Numbered from the stretch's first letter, positions 1 to 7,439 are shown. The stretch is 22,069 nt of DNA from Spirochaetales bacterium (GCA_031274005.1 JAISQU010000032.1:1-22069), one strand, 5' to 3'. Numbers and translations are program-made. The notes: a model not told the origin generated them from the letters alone.

Positions 1-1265
1 TCATAACAGTAAAGTATCCGGGGCTTGTTCCATGTGGGCAGGCGCATGGCCTGGGCCCGGTAAAATTCAGGATTGGAAAAGGATGCCAGTCTGAGTATTC
101 TGTTTCGCAGAATGGGCGGCAGTCCGGTATGGTTAATATAAATTTGATCGGAAACAACGACTTCAACGATCGAAGGGAGCGGTTCTGTAATAACCGGCAG
201 GTCTGCGGGGTTTCCCTGCTGTGGCTTTAGCCAGGGTTTGGCCAGATCTTCCATTTCTAGCTGATTAAAGGCGGTCTCCGAATGCCAGGCAACGGGAAGC
301 AATTCGTGCCGCTCCACCGCCGCCTTGATCATGGAATCAAGTTTATCTTCGTTGATTTTTTCTACGGACGCGAGGTAAGCCCATTGATCGGGGTAGGGAG
401 CGAAATTGTCGTCCAGAAAAACACTGTGATTCTTTTCCCGCGCTGTTTTTTGCAGGGGCAGTGCGATAAGATTGCCGAAACCTCCCCTGGGCAGGGTATC
501 CTGGTTAGGGAAAAACCGGTCAAACGAATCGAGGCCGATCTCAGGCCGCCGGTCCAGCGTCCGGGTCATAAGCAGGGAGCCGAGCTTTCGGGCCTTGACA
601 GCCGGGACCGGCTTTTCAAAGAATATCCACACATGGGCGCCGTTTCCTGACCGGGATCGTTCAAGGCTCGCTGGAACATCTTCGGCCCGGCAGGTTTCCA
701 TGAAGGCTTTTACATCTTCCTGCCATGTCAACTTGTCAAAGTCTACCGCCAGGAAATAACAGGTCTCATCTGACAATAAGGGATAGACCCCCATAACAAA
801 AGGTGCCGGGGAGCCGCCCTCATAAAACGCCGGGATAAACCCGGCAAGATGGTTTCGTATGACGGCATCGGTAATCGGCTCAAATGCCCGGTTGGCGCAG
901 GAGCCGCAGCTTGCTTTTGGTTTTCCGCATATGCCCCGAACCCATTCGTTCCGGCAGACCGGCTGATAGCCGGACTTTCCGCTCTTTTTACTCTCAAAAC
1001 GTTTGGCGTAGACATCTTCCCGCCCCCGAAACAAGGAACGGAACAGGGCAATCTTTTCTTCTGGGGAGGCACGGTTATTGACGCCTTGGGTTTCAGAGAA
1101 CATTGAACCCTGCCGGAGCGGCAAGCCATATGTCGAAAGGGCTGTCGGCCCTGGGGCCGCTTGGATCTCCTGAAGCTGCCGTTTTTTATCAGCCAGGACC
1201 TGTTCCAAATCGGCAATTTCAGCCTGGAGTCCTTTGACACGGGATTCATTCCAGGATTCGTCCAT
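1..1265 (-). CDS. TOTE-type archaeo-eukaryotic primase protein (N-terminal part, truncated by window edge)
   Basis: An open frame runs from an ATG at 1265 to the window edge: 421 whole codons and no stop. Residues 8-35 look like a short coiled coil. Residues 104-123 hold four Cys (C104, C113, C120, C123), a likely zinc site. An AEP core follows, with motif I VDFDK (D175, D177), motif II SGNGAHVW (S206, H211) and a motif III region FDRFFPNQD then GGFGNLIALPLQ (about 248-272). Residues 382-417 (NPEFYRAQAMR, then KPRIL) resemble the linker that leads into a superfamily-II helicase in proteins of this family. The family is known from TOTE conflict systems, thought to act against invading DNA and often borne on mobile elements. 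The likely role is nucleic-acid synthesis or unwinding in defence, inferred from family. The start is uncertain: no good ribosome site precedes 1265, and the same frame stays open to in-frame ATGs at 1376 and 1487. Confidence 0.85.
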   Translation of the reverse strand, partial: MDESWNESRVKGLQAEIADLEQVLADKKRQLQEIQAAPGPTALSTYGLPLRQGSMFSETQGVNNRASPEEKIALFRSLFRGREDVYAKRFESKKSGKSGYQPVCRNEWVRGICGKPKASCGSCANRAFEPITDAVIRNHLAGFIPAFYEGGSPAPFVMGVYPLLSDETCYFLAVDFDKLTWQEDVKAFMETCRAEDVPASLERSRSGNGAHVWIFFEKPVPAVKARKLGSLLMTRTLDRRPEIGLDSFDRFFPNQDTLPRGGFGNLIALPLQKTAREKNHSVFLDDNFAPYPDQWAYLASVEKINEDKLDSMIKAAVERHELLPVAWHSETAFNQLEMEDLAKPWLKPQQGNPADLPVITEPLPSIVEVVVSDQIYINHTGLPPILRNRILRLASFSNPEFYRAQAMRLPTWNKPRILYCY

Positions 1266-1462
1266 GGAGACAAGTATGGCACAGGTACAACCCAATGTCA
1301 AAATAATACTATAATTCCAAAACCCTGCTGAATGCCGTCCTTTCGGCTTATGGGTTTCTCCCGATTGTCCGCCCATGAACGATAAAAGCGGTTCCTCATT
1401 ACAGGCCGGATAGTGAGTGGCAGATTTGGGTATCAACGAGAGCGTACTGCGGCGATAGATGC

Positions 1463-1471
1463 AACAGGCTC
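1463..1471 (-). repeat. IS-end-like 9-mer GAGCCTGTT
   Basis: On the minus strand this reads GAGCCTGTTGCATC. Its first nine bases match the end of the IS element at 21881. It may be a relic terminus or chance; only the 9-mer is shared. Confidence 0.35.
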
Positions 1472-1586
1472 GGGAAGCGCCGGTCATCTTCGCACAAGGA
1501 GAGCCCCTGCATAGACAATCAATGCCTCATCAGCCACAATCCCCCGCCCCTATAAACCTAAACTTGACCCATAAAATCGAACATTT

Positions 1587-1616
1587 CCCTATAGTCGTGG
1601 GTGCACCCTATAGTCG
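1587..1616. repeat. Two 11-bp direct repeats around a perfect 10-bp palindrome
   Basis: CCCTATAGTCG occurs at 1587-1597 and again at 1606-1616. The intervening DNA with repeat edges forms the palindrome GGGTGCACCC (1599-1608). The arrangement resembles a protein-binding site upstream of the primase gene, but no regulator gene is visible nearby. Confidence 0.5.
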
Positions 1617-1735
1617 AGCGGATGTTCTTCTTTCACGTAAATCATATTCGCCGTTATTGATTGCGGCAGTTCTTTATTCTTGGCAAGGATGTGCGGTTTC
1701 TGTATCTCAAACAGGGCAAAGCGTACTCAATAAAT

Positions 1736-1903
1736 GAGCCGGTTCCAAAATGAAACCATTCTTTGAAGCCCGTGGGGCGCAAGGGATTGTAGGGGCGCGA
1801 AGCGGCCGCGCCAGCGGCGGAACCCCCGAAAAGCCCGGTTTTTTGCGGCTTTGCCGCAAAAAATGCGCACGAATGATTACGGTTTTCATTTTGGAACCGG
1901 CTC
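1736..1903. mobile_element. MITE-like element with 20-bp perfect terminal inverted repeats
   Basis: The left end GAGCCGGTTCCAAAATGAAA (1736-1755) is the exact reverse complement of the right end (1884-1903). The three bases AAT flank it on both sides (1733-1735 and 1904-1906), as expected of a short target duplication. At 168 bp it carries no transposase. The ends begin GAGCC-GTTC, resembling the IS5-family end at 21881 (GAGCCTGTTCAGAATC), so a related transposase may mobilise it. Confidence 0.75.
1839..1863. terminator. Symmetrical hairpin flanked by T6 and A6, inside the MITE
   Basis: T6 + GCGGC, loop TTT, GCCGC + A6 forms a perfect stem-loop that would work as an intrinsic terminator in either direction. 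It lies within the 1736-1903 element and could insulate the primase gene from the 2335 operon. Confidence 0.5.
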
Positions 1904-1906
1904 AAT

Positions 1907-2268
1907 TAAAAGGAATTTACCGTCAAAATGTTACAGGCCCGCTGAAAGCGATGCTACCGCGAAAAATTGACGCCTTTTGTGCAAGTTTTCGGACAGTCTG
2001 GGGGGGGGCAAGATATTAAACAGGCTCTTAGAGCGCTGCTCCGCGGTTCTTCATTCGCAAGAGGGGCCCTCAGCCCCTTTCAGGGGCCGGCAACTATGGG
2101 TATTTATGGCAAAAAACGCGGATAGGGGCCTTGCGCGCTTCGGTTTTACGCTTGCCATGGGCCTAAACCAAGAATTGCACCGATTCTGAGCTGCTGCAGT
2201 AGCGCTGTCCTTAAAACGGCCAAAAAAGAAAAGTTGAGCCTATTGCTGATGATTTTCAACGATTTTCA
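1907..2268. other. Intergenic region without recognisable gene
   Basis: No coding sequence is supported. Visible items are a G9 run (2000-2008), an IS-end-like 9-mer on the minus strand (2019-2027) and a GC-rich self-complementary patch near 2065-2092 with several short inverted repeats. It may be mobile-element debris. Confidence 0.4.
2019..2027 (-). repeat. IS-end-like 9-mer GAGCCTGTT
   Basis: The minus strand reads GAGCCTGTTTAATATC, sharing nine bases with the IS end at 21881. It faces back towards the MITE at 1736-1903 and is possibly a decayed terminus. Confidence 0.4.
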
Positions 2269-2297
2269 TTGAATACTTTTCATTTTTCCTGTAGTAT
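2269..2297 (+). promoter_or_regulatory. Promoter for the galactokinase-like/surE operon
   Basis: TTGAAT (2269-2274), a 17-bp spacer, then TAGTAT (2292-2297) is a sigma-70-type match in an AT-rich patch 38 bp upstream of the ATG at 2335. Confidence 0.55.
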
Positions 2298-2334
2298 ATG
2301 AACATGACTAAAACTATGCGGGAGGGGCGCGGGT

Positions 2335-3477
2335 ATGAAAAATGTTGCCTCTGTTCATAAGGAAGAATACGGTCCCCCCCCCCAAATTATAGCGGTTGCT
2401 CCGGGAATAGCCCATATTCTGGGCGAGCATACTGAGTATACGGGCGGTTTTGCCCTGCCTTTTGCGCTGAACCGGGGTATGGCGTTTGCGGTATCCCAGC
2501 GTAAGGATAATTCTCTGCGGTTTTACGCCGCGGATTACAACGAAAGAAAGCGTACCAGCATAGCGAATATTAAATACAAACGGGAAGACCGCTGGGCAAA
2601 CTACCTGAAAGGGGTCATAAACGCCTTTATAGGGGCGGGGTACGGCATGAGGGGGCTTGATATAACCCTGACAGGGGATGTTCCGGCGGGCATCGGCCTT
2701 GGGTCTTCCGCCGCGCTGACCGTTGCCGCTGCCTTTGGTATTAAAAACCTTCTGGGTATTTCGATTTCCGAGAGAAAACTCATTGATTTTGCCCTTCAGG
2801 CGGAAAACAAGTTTATGGAAACAGAAACAGGCGCTATTGAAACTTTCGCTTCGTGTTTGTGCCGGGCAAAAGAGGCCCTTCTTCTTGATACGCATTATCT
2901 GGAATACCGTTATGTTCCTTTTGAAATGAAGGATGTAAAGTTCCTCATCACTGATTCGCAGGTGCCCCGGCTGGTCGCCGATGATTTTGCCCAGCAGAGG
3001 GAGGATTACCAGAAAAGCCTTGAATTGCTTGGACAGCGCAGGCCGGGGGCCACGCTGCGGGATTATGCGCCCAAGGATATTCGCGAAAGTATAGGCGTTT
3101 TGCCGGAAATCCTGCGCCGCCGGTGTCTGCATGTTGTTGAAGAGAACACCCGCATAAAAGAGGCCGAAGAAATTCTACGCGCCCGCGAGAATCCCGCCGC
3201 TTTGGGGAAAATCCTTTGCAGGTCTCATGAAAGCCTGAGGGATCTGCTGGAGGTATCCTGCCCGGAAATCGACTGGCTGGTAAAACGTTCTGTCGAAACC
3301 GAAGGCGTGTACGGCGCGCGGCTTACCGGGTCCGGTTTTGGAAGATGTACGCTCACCATGATTCGGGAGGACGCCATTCCCGAATACGAAAAGAGGCTGG
3401 AAGAATACGAGAGGATTTTCGGCTTCAAGGCAATTACTTTTGTCTGCGAAGCATCCGAAGGAGTTAAGCTGCTTTAG
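2335..3477 (+). CDS. Galactokinase-like GHMP-family protein with altered catalytic residues
   Basis: A 380-residue protein matching galactokinases in length and layout. The substrate loop reads PGIAHILGEHTEY (23-35), the ATP loop GDVPAGIGLGSSAAL (115-129), and the C-terminal glycine motif RLTGSGFGRC lies near 329-338. Galactokinases use an Arg in PGRVN and an Asp in GIMDQ for catalysis. Here the Arg position is Ile25, and the Asp position is Glu169 (GAIETF); the sugar-contacting Asp of EHTD is Glu34. It may therefore phosphorylate another sugar, act slowly, or serve as a sensor. The start has a strong ribosome site (GGGAGGGG at 2320-2327). Codons 14-17 contain a C10 tract, a slippage-prone site. 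It heads a compact plus-strand operon, 15 nt before surE. The fold is secure, the substrate unknown. Confidence 0.8.
   Translation: MKNVASVHKEEYGPPPQIIAVAPGIAHILGEHTEYTGGFALPFALNRGMAFAVSQRKDNSLRFYAADYNERKRTSIANIKYKREDRWANYLKGVINAFIGAGYGMRGLDITLTGDVPAGIGLGSSAALTVAAAFGIKNLLGISISERKLIDFALQAENKFMETETGAIETFASCLCRAKEALLLDTHYLEYRYVPFEMKDVKFLITDSQVPRLVADDFAQQREDYQKSLELLGQRRPGATLRDYAPKDIRESIGVLPEILRRRCLHVVEENTRIKEAEEILRARENPAALGKILCRSHESLRDLLEVSCPEIDWLVKRSVETEGVYGARLTGSGFGRCTLTMIREDAIPEYEKRLEEYERIFGFKAITFVCEASEGVKLL
2374..2383 (+). repeat. C10 homopolymer in the 5' coding region
   Basis: Ten consecutive C bases encode Pro14-Pro16 and the first base of Gln17 of the galactokinase-like gene. Gain or loss of one base would shift the frame at once. 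Confidence 0.9.
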
Positions 3478-3492
3478 GGCGGCCGGCAGTGT

Positions 3493-4230
3493 ATGCGCGT
3501 TGTACTGACAAACGATGACGGAATAGCCAGTCAGGGGCTGCTCACTCTGAAGGCGGTTCTGGAGGAGGAGCACGAGGTGTGGGTTTTTGCTCCCGACGGA
3601 GAACGCTCGGGCACATCCCACCGTATTACCCTCGGGACGCCGGTTATGAAAAAAAAAGTAGGCGAGAAGATGTACGCGTGCTCGGGATCGCCCGCGGACT
3701 GTGTCCTTCTGGTCCTTTTGGGCGCTTTGCCCTTCAGGCCGGATATAGTTGTTTCAGGTATAAACATAGGGCCGAATATCGGTACCGATCTTGTGTATTC
3801 GGGAACCGCGGCGGCGGCCCGGCAGGCCGCGCTGATGGGCGTTCCCGCTCTGGCGGTATCACTGAACGCGGCGGCGCCTCCCTTTCGCTTTGAACCTCTC
3901 GCCCGTTTTGTGGCCCGCAATATGGGGCAGTTCGCGGATTTGTGGGACGAGCGCCATTTTGTCAACATCAACGCCCCGAATCTTGAAGCCTATGAAGGCG
4001 CGGCGATTACCCGCCCTTCGCGCCGCCGCTATCACGATAAACTGGAGGAGTTTTGTCTTCCGGATGGCAACACCTACTGCTTTCTTCACGGGCCTCCGCC
4101 GGAGACAGACCGGGAGGCGGACAGCGATTGGGAGGCGGTCATGCAGAACAAGGTTTCCATCTCTCCTGTGCTGCTACAGCCGGTAAGCCACAGGGAGAAC
4201 GCGCGGTATCACGGCGCGCGTTTTGTATAG
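3493..4230 (+). CDS. surE: 5'/3'-nucleotidase SurE
   Basis: SurE removes phosphate from nucleoside 5'- and 3'-monophosphates using a divalent metal, in the cytoplasm. The 245-residue protein has the family motifs in order: TNDDG at 6-10 (metal ligands D8, D9), RSGTSH at 38-43 (S39) and SGINIGPNIG at 88-97 (N91), followed by YSGTAAAAR. Length is normal. The ATG starts 15 nt after the upstream stop and has only a weak ribosome site, so expression may depend on the upstream gene. The next gene begins 16 nt downstream. A run of nine A bases (3649-3657, encoding Lys-Lys-Lys) is a possible slippage site. The identification is firm. Confidence 0.95.
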   Translation: MRVVLTNDDGIASQGLLTLKAVLEEEHEVWVFAPDGERSGTSHRITLGTPVMKKKVGEKMYACSGSPADCVLLVLLGALPFRPDIVVSGINIGPNIGTDLVYSGTAAAARQAALMGVPALAVSLNAAAPPFRFEPLARFVARNMGQFADLWDERHFVNINAPNLEAYEGAAITRPSRRRYHDKLEEFCLPDGNTYCFLHGPPPETDREADSDWEAVMQNKVSISPVLLQPVSHRENARYHGARFV

Positions 4231-4246
4231 GAATTGAAGGACTGGA

Positions 4247-4927
4247 ATGAAAAGCGAAGCGTCTTTTACAGAAGGGGTTCGCCTCTTCAGGAACAAGCGC
4301 TACGAAGCGGCCCTGAGGGAATTTCTTGAGCTTGAGGCCGGTTCCGGGGAGTACCCCGAACTTTCCTACTACCTGGGGCTGTGTTATACTCACCTTGAAA
4401 AATACGACGAGGCTCTTCTGTATCTTGAGCAGGTTATCGCTTCCGGGGCGGGGATTATTCATCTGTATCAGGGCAGAATGCTTCTGGGCGTCATCTACGC
4501 GATTACCAGGCGCTACCGCCTCGCGGAATTCGAGTTCCGCAAACTTCTTGAGAATGGTTTTGAGTCGGCAAAGGTGTACAGCGCTCTGGCCTATTCGCTT
4601 TTTTTACAGAAGAAAGCGGATGAAAGCGTTGCTTTTCTGGAGAAGGCTCTGGAACTGGAGGATGACAACGCGAACGCGCTGAACTCTTTGGGTTTTATTC
4701 TGGCTGAACAGAATAAAAGGCTGGGAACGGCGTTGAAATACTGCGAACGCGCCGTGGAGAAGAATCCCCGGAGTCCCGCGTATCTGGATTCCCTTGGCTG
4801 GGTTCATTACAGGATAGGGGCCTTTAAGGACGCGAGAATGTTTCTGCGCAAGGCGCTGGAATACTCCCCCCGAAACAAGGAAATTCTCGCCCATTTGCGG
4901 ACTGTTGTGGAGGCCATGGAAAAATGA
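4247..4927 (+). CDS. Tetratricopeptide-repeat protein
   Basis: This 226-residue protein is built almost wholly of helical TPR units, about five or six of them. Examples are the segments starting near residues 2 (FTEGVRLFRNKRYEAALREF), 40 (YYLGLCYTHLEKYDEALLYL), 112 (YSALAYSLFLQKKADESVAF) and 146 (ALNSLGFILAEQ). There is no signal peptide or membrane segment, so it is probably a cytoplasmic protein-protein scaffold. The start is supported by GAAGGA just upstream. Its stop overlaps the next start by 4 nt (ATGA), so it is translationally coupled to the exported NHL/VWA protein. No specific partner can be named. Confidence 0.85.
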   Translation: MKSEASFTEGVRLFRNKRYEAALREFLELEAGSGEYPELSYYLGLCYTHLEKYDEALLYLEQVIASGAGIIHLYQGRMLLGVIYAITRRYRLAEFEFRKLLENGFESAKVYSALAYSLFLQKKADESVAFLEKALELEDDNANALNSLGFILAEQNKRLGTALKYCERAVEKNPRSPAYLDSLGWVHYRIGAFKDARMFLRKALEYSPRNKEILAHLRTVVEAMEK

Positions 4928-6990
4928 GGAAATTTTTTCCGGTATGCCTCATTCTTGTATGCGCCGCTCTTGCGCCGGTTTTTTCCCAGGACCAGGGCGC
5001 GGGGAATCAGGATTCAGGCGGCGCCCTTGACTTTGACCAGGTTCGGGCCGACGAGGAATTCCGTTCCGGGGTGCGGGCCTTTCATAACGCGTTTTACAAT
5101 GAAGCGATTCTTTCGTTTCAGCGGTCGCTGTCTTTCAAGCCCGCCGCGGCCGCGACCCGGTCCTGGCTGGGACGGGCCTACTATCTTGCGGGTTTTACCG
5201 ATGCGGCCCTGGCGGAATGGAAAACCGCAGCCGCGTCGACCGGCGGTTCTGCGCTGCTGGAAAGTTTTATTGAAATTCTGGAAACCCGCCAGGGCATTGT
5301 ACGGGAACTTCAGGGCGGCGAAAAATGGGTTTTGGCCGGAGACATACAGGGGACGGCCGGCGAACAGACGATTTTCCGGCGGCCTGTGACTGTTCACGCC
5401 CGCGGGGACGGTTCTGTTTTTGTGGTGAGCTACCTGACAAACGAAATTGTCCGTATCGACTTAAACGGAATTGTCAGGCAAAGGCTGCGCGGGGGGCTTG
5501 CGGGTTTTGATCATCCTTTTGATCTTGTCGAGGCGGATGACGGGACTTTGTATGTCAGTGAGTTTCGCGGCGACAGGGTGACAAAATGCAGCGCGTCCGG
5601 AAGCGTTATCTCGGTTCTGGGCGGAAAGGGCCGGGGCGAGGGGCAGCTTCTGGGGCCGCAGTACCTTGCCCTTGACCCTGAGGGCAGCCTGTATGTGTCC
5701 GACTGGGGGAACCGCAGGGTGGTTAAGTTCAACAGAGACGGGGAGTTTGTTACGAGTTTCGGACAAAAGAATGATTTTTATCCGGGTTTTCTCGCGCCTA
5801 CGGGCATAGCTTTTCACAACGAGTATGTCTATGTGGCCGACAGCCTGCGTAAACACATTGCCGTGTTTGACCCCAGCGGAAATTACATAAGAACGCTGCT
5901 CGCCGGACGGCTTTCCTCTCCCGAAGGAATACGGGTTCTTGAAAACGGGAACTTTCTTATTTCGGATACGCAGAGACTTTTTTCTTATAATGCGGAAAGC
6001 GGGGAACTTGCGCTGCTTTCGGATTTTGGCGGCCAGGCAAAGCGGGTTCTTGCCGCGGATGAGGATGCGAACGGAAACATTGTCGCGGCGGATTTTGATA
6101 CGGGGACTATTCATGTATTGTCGGAGCTGACGGGTATCTCTTCGGGGTTGACCGCCATGATAAAGCGGATTACCGCGGCGGAACACCCCGATGTGCTGGT
6201 GGATGTGCATGTGTCAAACCGCATGGGCGAGCCTGTTGTGGGTCTTAGCGCGCAGAACTTTATCGTAACCGAGAGGAGGCTGGCGGTGGGCGCGGCCGAA
6301 ATGCCTTTTGCCTCGTACCGGTCGGAAACCCTGGACCTTGCCCTTATTGTGGGCCGCTCCGCGGGAATGGCGGACGCTCAGGCGCTTACGGAAAGAATCG
6401 TCCGGGACGTGGCGGAAAAGCTTTCGGATTTTGCCGCGTTCAGAGTCGTGTCGCCGGGACCGACTCCCGCCATTGTATCGCGGCCGGGCGATTCACGGGA
6501 GTTTATGGTAAACGCCGCTGTGGACAAAAAAGAAAATTATGAGCCGGCCTGGGCCTTTGATTTGGGAGTGCGCCTTGGGGTAACGGAGCTGCTTTCTTCC
6601 CGAAACAGGAAGGCCGTGATTTTTATTACCGACGGAAATCTGGGGCCGGGCGCTTTTAAGTCATACGGACTGCAGGAAACCCTGGACTATATGCGGAACA
6701 ACTCCATCGTGTTTTATCCCGTGTATATTCAGCCGCCCTCTTCGGGTGAGGAGCTTGATTTTCTTGCCAAAGAAACCGGAGGCAGGGTCTACGGGTATTA
6801 TAACGCCGGCGCTCTGGGAAATCTGGCCCGGGACCTCGCGAAGCAGAAGGACGGCAGCTACCTTTTGAGCTACCGCTCGTCCCAGCCGACGGATTTTGGC
6901 CGGGCCTATATTCCCGTGGAAGTCGAAGTTAATCTTGTGCGCCGTTCGGGCCGTGACGAAGCGGGGTACTTCGCTCCGCTGGAATTTTAA
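4924..6990 (+). CDS. Exported TPR / NHL beta-propeller / VWA-like protein
   Basis: The 688-residue protein begins with a signal peptide (MRKFFPVCLILVCAALAPVFSQ), so it should be periplasmic or surface-exposed. Residues about 40-125 look like TPR helices. Residues about 160-400 form NHL-type propeller blades, for example GSLYVSDWGNRRVVKFN and EYVYVADSLRKHIAVFD. Residues about 420-665 resemble a von Willebrand A domain. Its metal site is damaged: the usual DxSxS is VGRSAGM at 476-482, with Gly in the first Asp position, while TDG at 569-571 remains. It overlaps the TPR gene by 4 nt. The likely role is protein binding or scaffolding at the cell envelope. The ligand is unknown, and metal-dependent adhesion looks unlikely. 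Confidence 0.8.
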   Translation: MRKFFPVCLILVCAALAPVFSQDQGAGNQDSGGALDFDQVRADEEFRSGVRAFHNAFYNEAILSFQRSLSFKPAAAATRSWLGRAYYLAGFTDAALAEWKTAAASTGGSALLESFIEILETRQGIVRELQGGEKWVLAGDIQGTAGEQTIFRRPVTVHARGDGSVFVVSYLTNEIVRIDLNGIVRQRLRGGLAGFDHPFDLVEADDGTLYVSEFRGDRVTKCSASGSVISVLGGKGRGEGQLLGPQYLALDPEGSLYVSDWGNRRVVKFNRDGEFVTSFGQKNDFYPGFLAPTGIAFHNEYVYVADSLRKHIAVFDPSGNYIRTLLAGRLSSPEGIRVLENGNFLISDTQRLFSYNAESGELALLSDFGGQAKRVLAADEDANGNIVAADFDTGTIHVLSELTGISSGLTAMIKRITAAEHPDVLVDVHVSNRMGEPVVGLSAQNFIVTERRLAVGAAEMPFASYRSETLDLALIVGRSAGMADAQALTERIVRDVAEKLSDFAAFRVVSPGPTPAIVSRPGDSREFMVNAAVDKKENYEPAWAFDLGVRLGVTELLSSRNRKAVIFITDGNLGPGAFKSYGLQETLDYMRNNSIVFYPVYIQPPSSGEELDFLAKETGGRVYGYYNAGALGNLARDLAKQKDGSYLLSYRSSQPTDFGRAYIPVEVEVNLVRRSGRDEAGYFAPLEF

Positions 6991-7018
6991 CCGGAGAGCC
7001 GCTTTCGCCGGATAGCCT

Positions 7019-7336
7019 ATGGTAGAGACAGTCATCCGCGTTTTAGCGGAATATAGAAAGCACCGGAAAGACTGGGACGCTCTGTGCCGCCGCTGCGGCC
7101 TGTGCTGTTATGAGCGGTCTGTTTCCCGTGTGGGCGAGGTAGCCGTTGACCTTTTAAGCCCCTGTGAATATCTTGATGAAAATTCCCGCCTGTGCATGGT
7201 CTACGAAAATCGTTTTCGGGAATGCCGGGACTGCCAGAAAGTGAACCTTTTCCGCGCCCTGTTTCACCGGTATCTGCCCCCCGGCTGCGCCTACGCGCGT
7301 ACCTTCAGGGTGTGGAAGCAAAACAGGCCGCGATAG
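7019..7336 (+). CDS. YcgN/YkgJ-like cysteine-cluster protein
   Basis: A 105-residue protein with nine Cys. CRRCGLCC (23-30) is the CxxCxxCC cluster of the zinc- or iron-chelating YkgJ/UPF0260 family. Further Cys lie at 49, 59, 69, 72 and 90, and LPPGCAY (87-92) matches the LPPTCAY segment recalled from YcgN. It presumably binds a metal or iron-sulfur centre; its biochemical role is not established. It starts 28 nt after the NHL/VWA gene and is probably the last gene of the operon. The ribosome site is weak. Confidence 0.8.
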   Translation: MVETVIRVLAEYRKHRKDWDALCRRCGLCCYERSVSRVGEVAVDLLSPCEYLDENSRLCMVYENRFRECRDCQKVNLFRALFHRYLPPGCAYARTFRVWKQNRPR

Positions 7337-7341
7337 TATGA

Positions 7342-7350
7342 GAGCCTGTT
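7342..7350 (+). repeat. IS-end-like 9-mer GAGCCTGTT
   Basis: GAGCCTGTTCAAAACC begins 6 nt after the stop of the Cys-cluster gene and closely resembles the IS end at 21881 (GAGCCTGTTCAGAATC). No transposase or matching opposite end follows, so it is probably a solo terminus or relic. Confidence 0.45.
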
Positions 7351-7421
7351 CAAAACCCTCTTACCTGGGAATGGTTCAGGGAGATTTTTTGTAACCGTGA
7401 TTCGCAAGCGGGTCCATACCC

Positions 7422-7439
7422 CGCCCTTTAGGGCGTTTT
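7422..7439 (+). terminator. Weak intrinsic terminator after the 2335-7336 operon
   Basis: CGCCC, loop TTTA, GGGCG followed by TTTT. The stem is only 5 bp, though GC-rich, and sits about 85 nt after the last stop. Confidence 0.4.

Larger units (their letters stand above)
1266..1735. other. Gene-poor stretch upstream of the primase gene
   Basis: No independent gene is convincing here. The primase frame stays open on the minus strand back to a stop near 1526, so 1266-1487 could encode up to 74 extra residues (ATGs at 1487 and 1376). That extension includes a hydrophobic run (YSIILTLGCTCAILVS) but no recognised domain. The stretch also holds an IS-end-like 9-mer at 1463-1471 and a pair of 11-bp direct repeats at 1587-1616. 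Confidence 0.5.

Noticed and set aside
282..1282. Open frames on the plus strand (282-650, 472-759, 849-1106) and on the minus strand (743-1282)
   Set aside because: They overlap the primase gene in other frames and have Arg/Pro/Ser-rich compositions without domains; the primase frame shows clear catalytic motifs.
1587..1616. Partial resemblance of CGACTATAGGG to the phage T7 promoter
   Set aside because: Only the last part matches the T7 consensus and no T7-type polymerase is visible; most likely chance.
1654..1905. 83-residue minus-strand frame across the MITE
   Set aside because: It reads through the inverted repeats and the hairpin, and has no ribosome site or recognised domain.
2314..3132. 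272-residue minus-strand frame opposite the galactokinase-like gene
   Set aside because: Shadow frame; the plus strand has GHMP motifs, a promoter and a ribosome site.
5461..6210. 249-residue minus-strand frame
   Set aside because: Lies opposite the NHL propeller coding region, with shadow-like basic composition.
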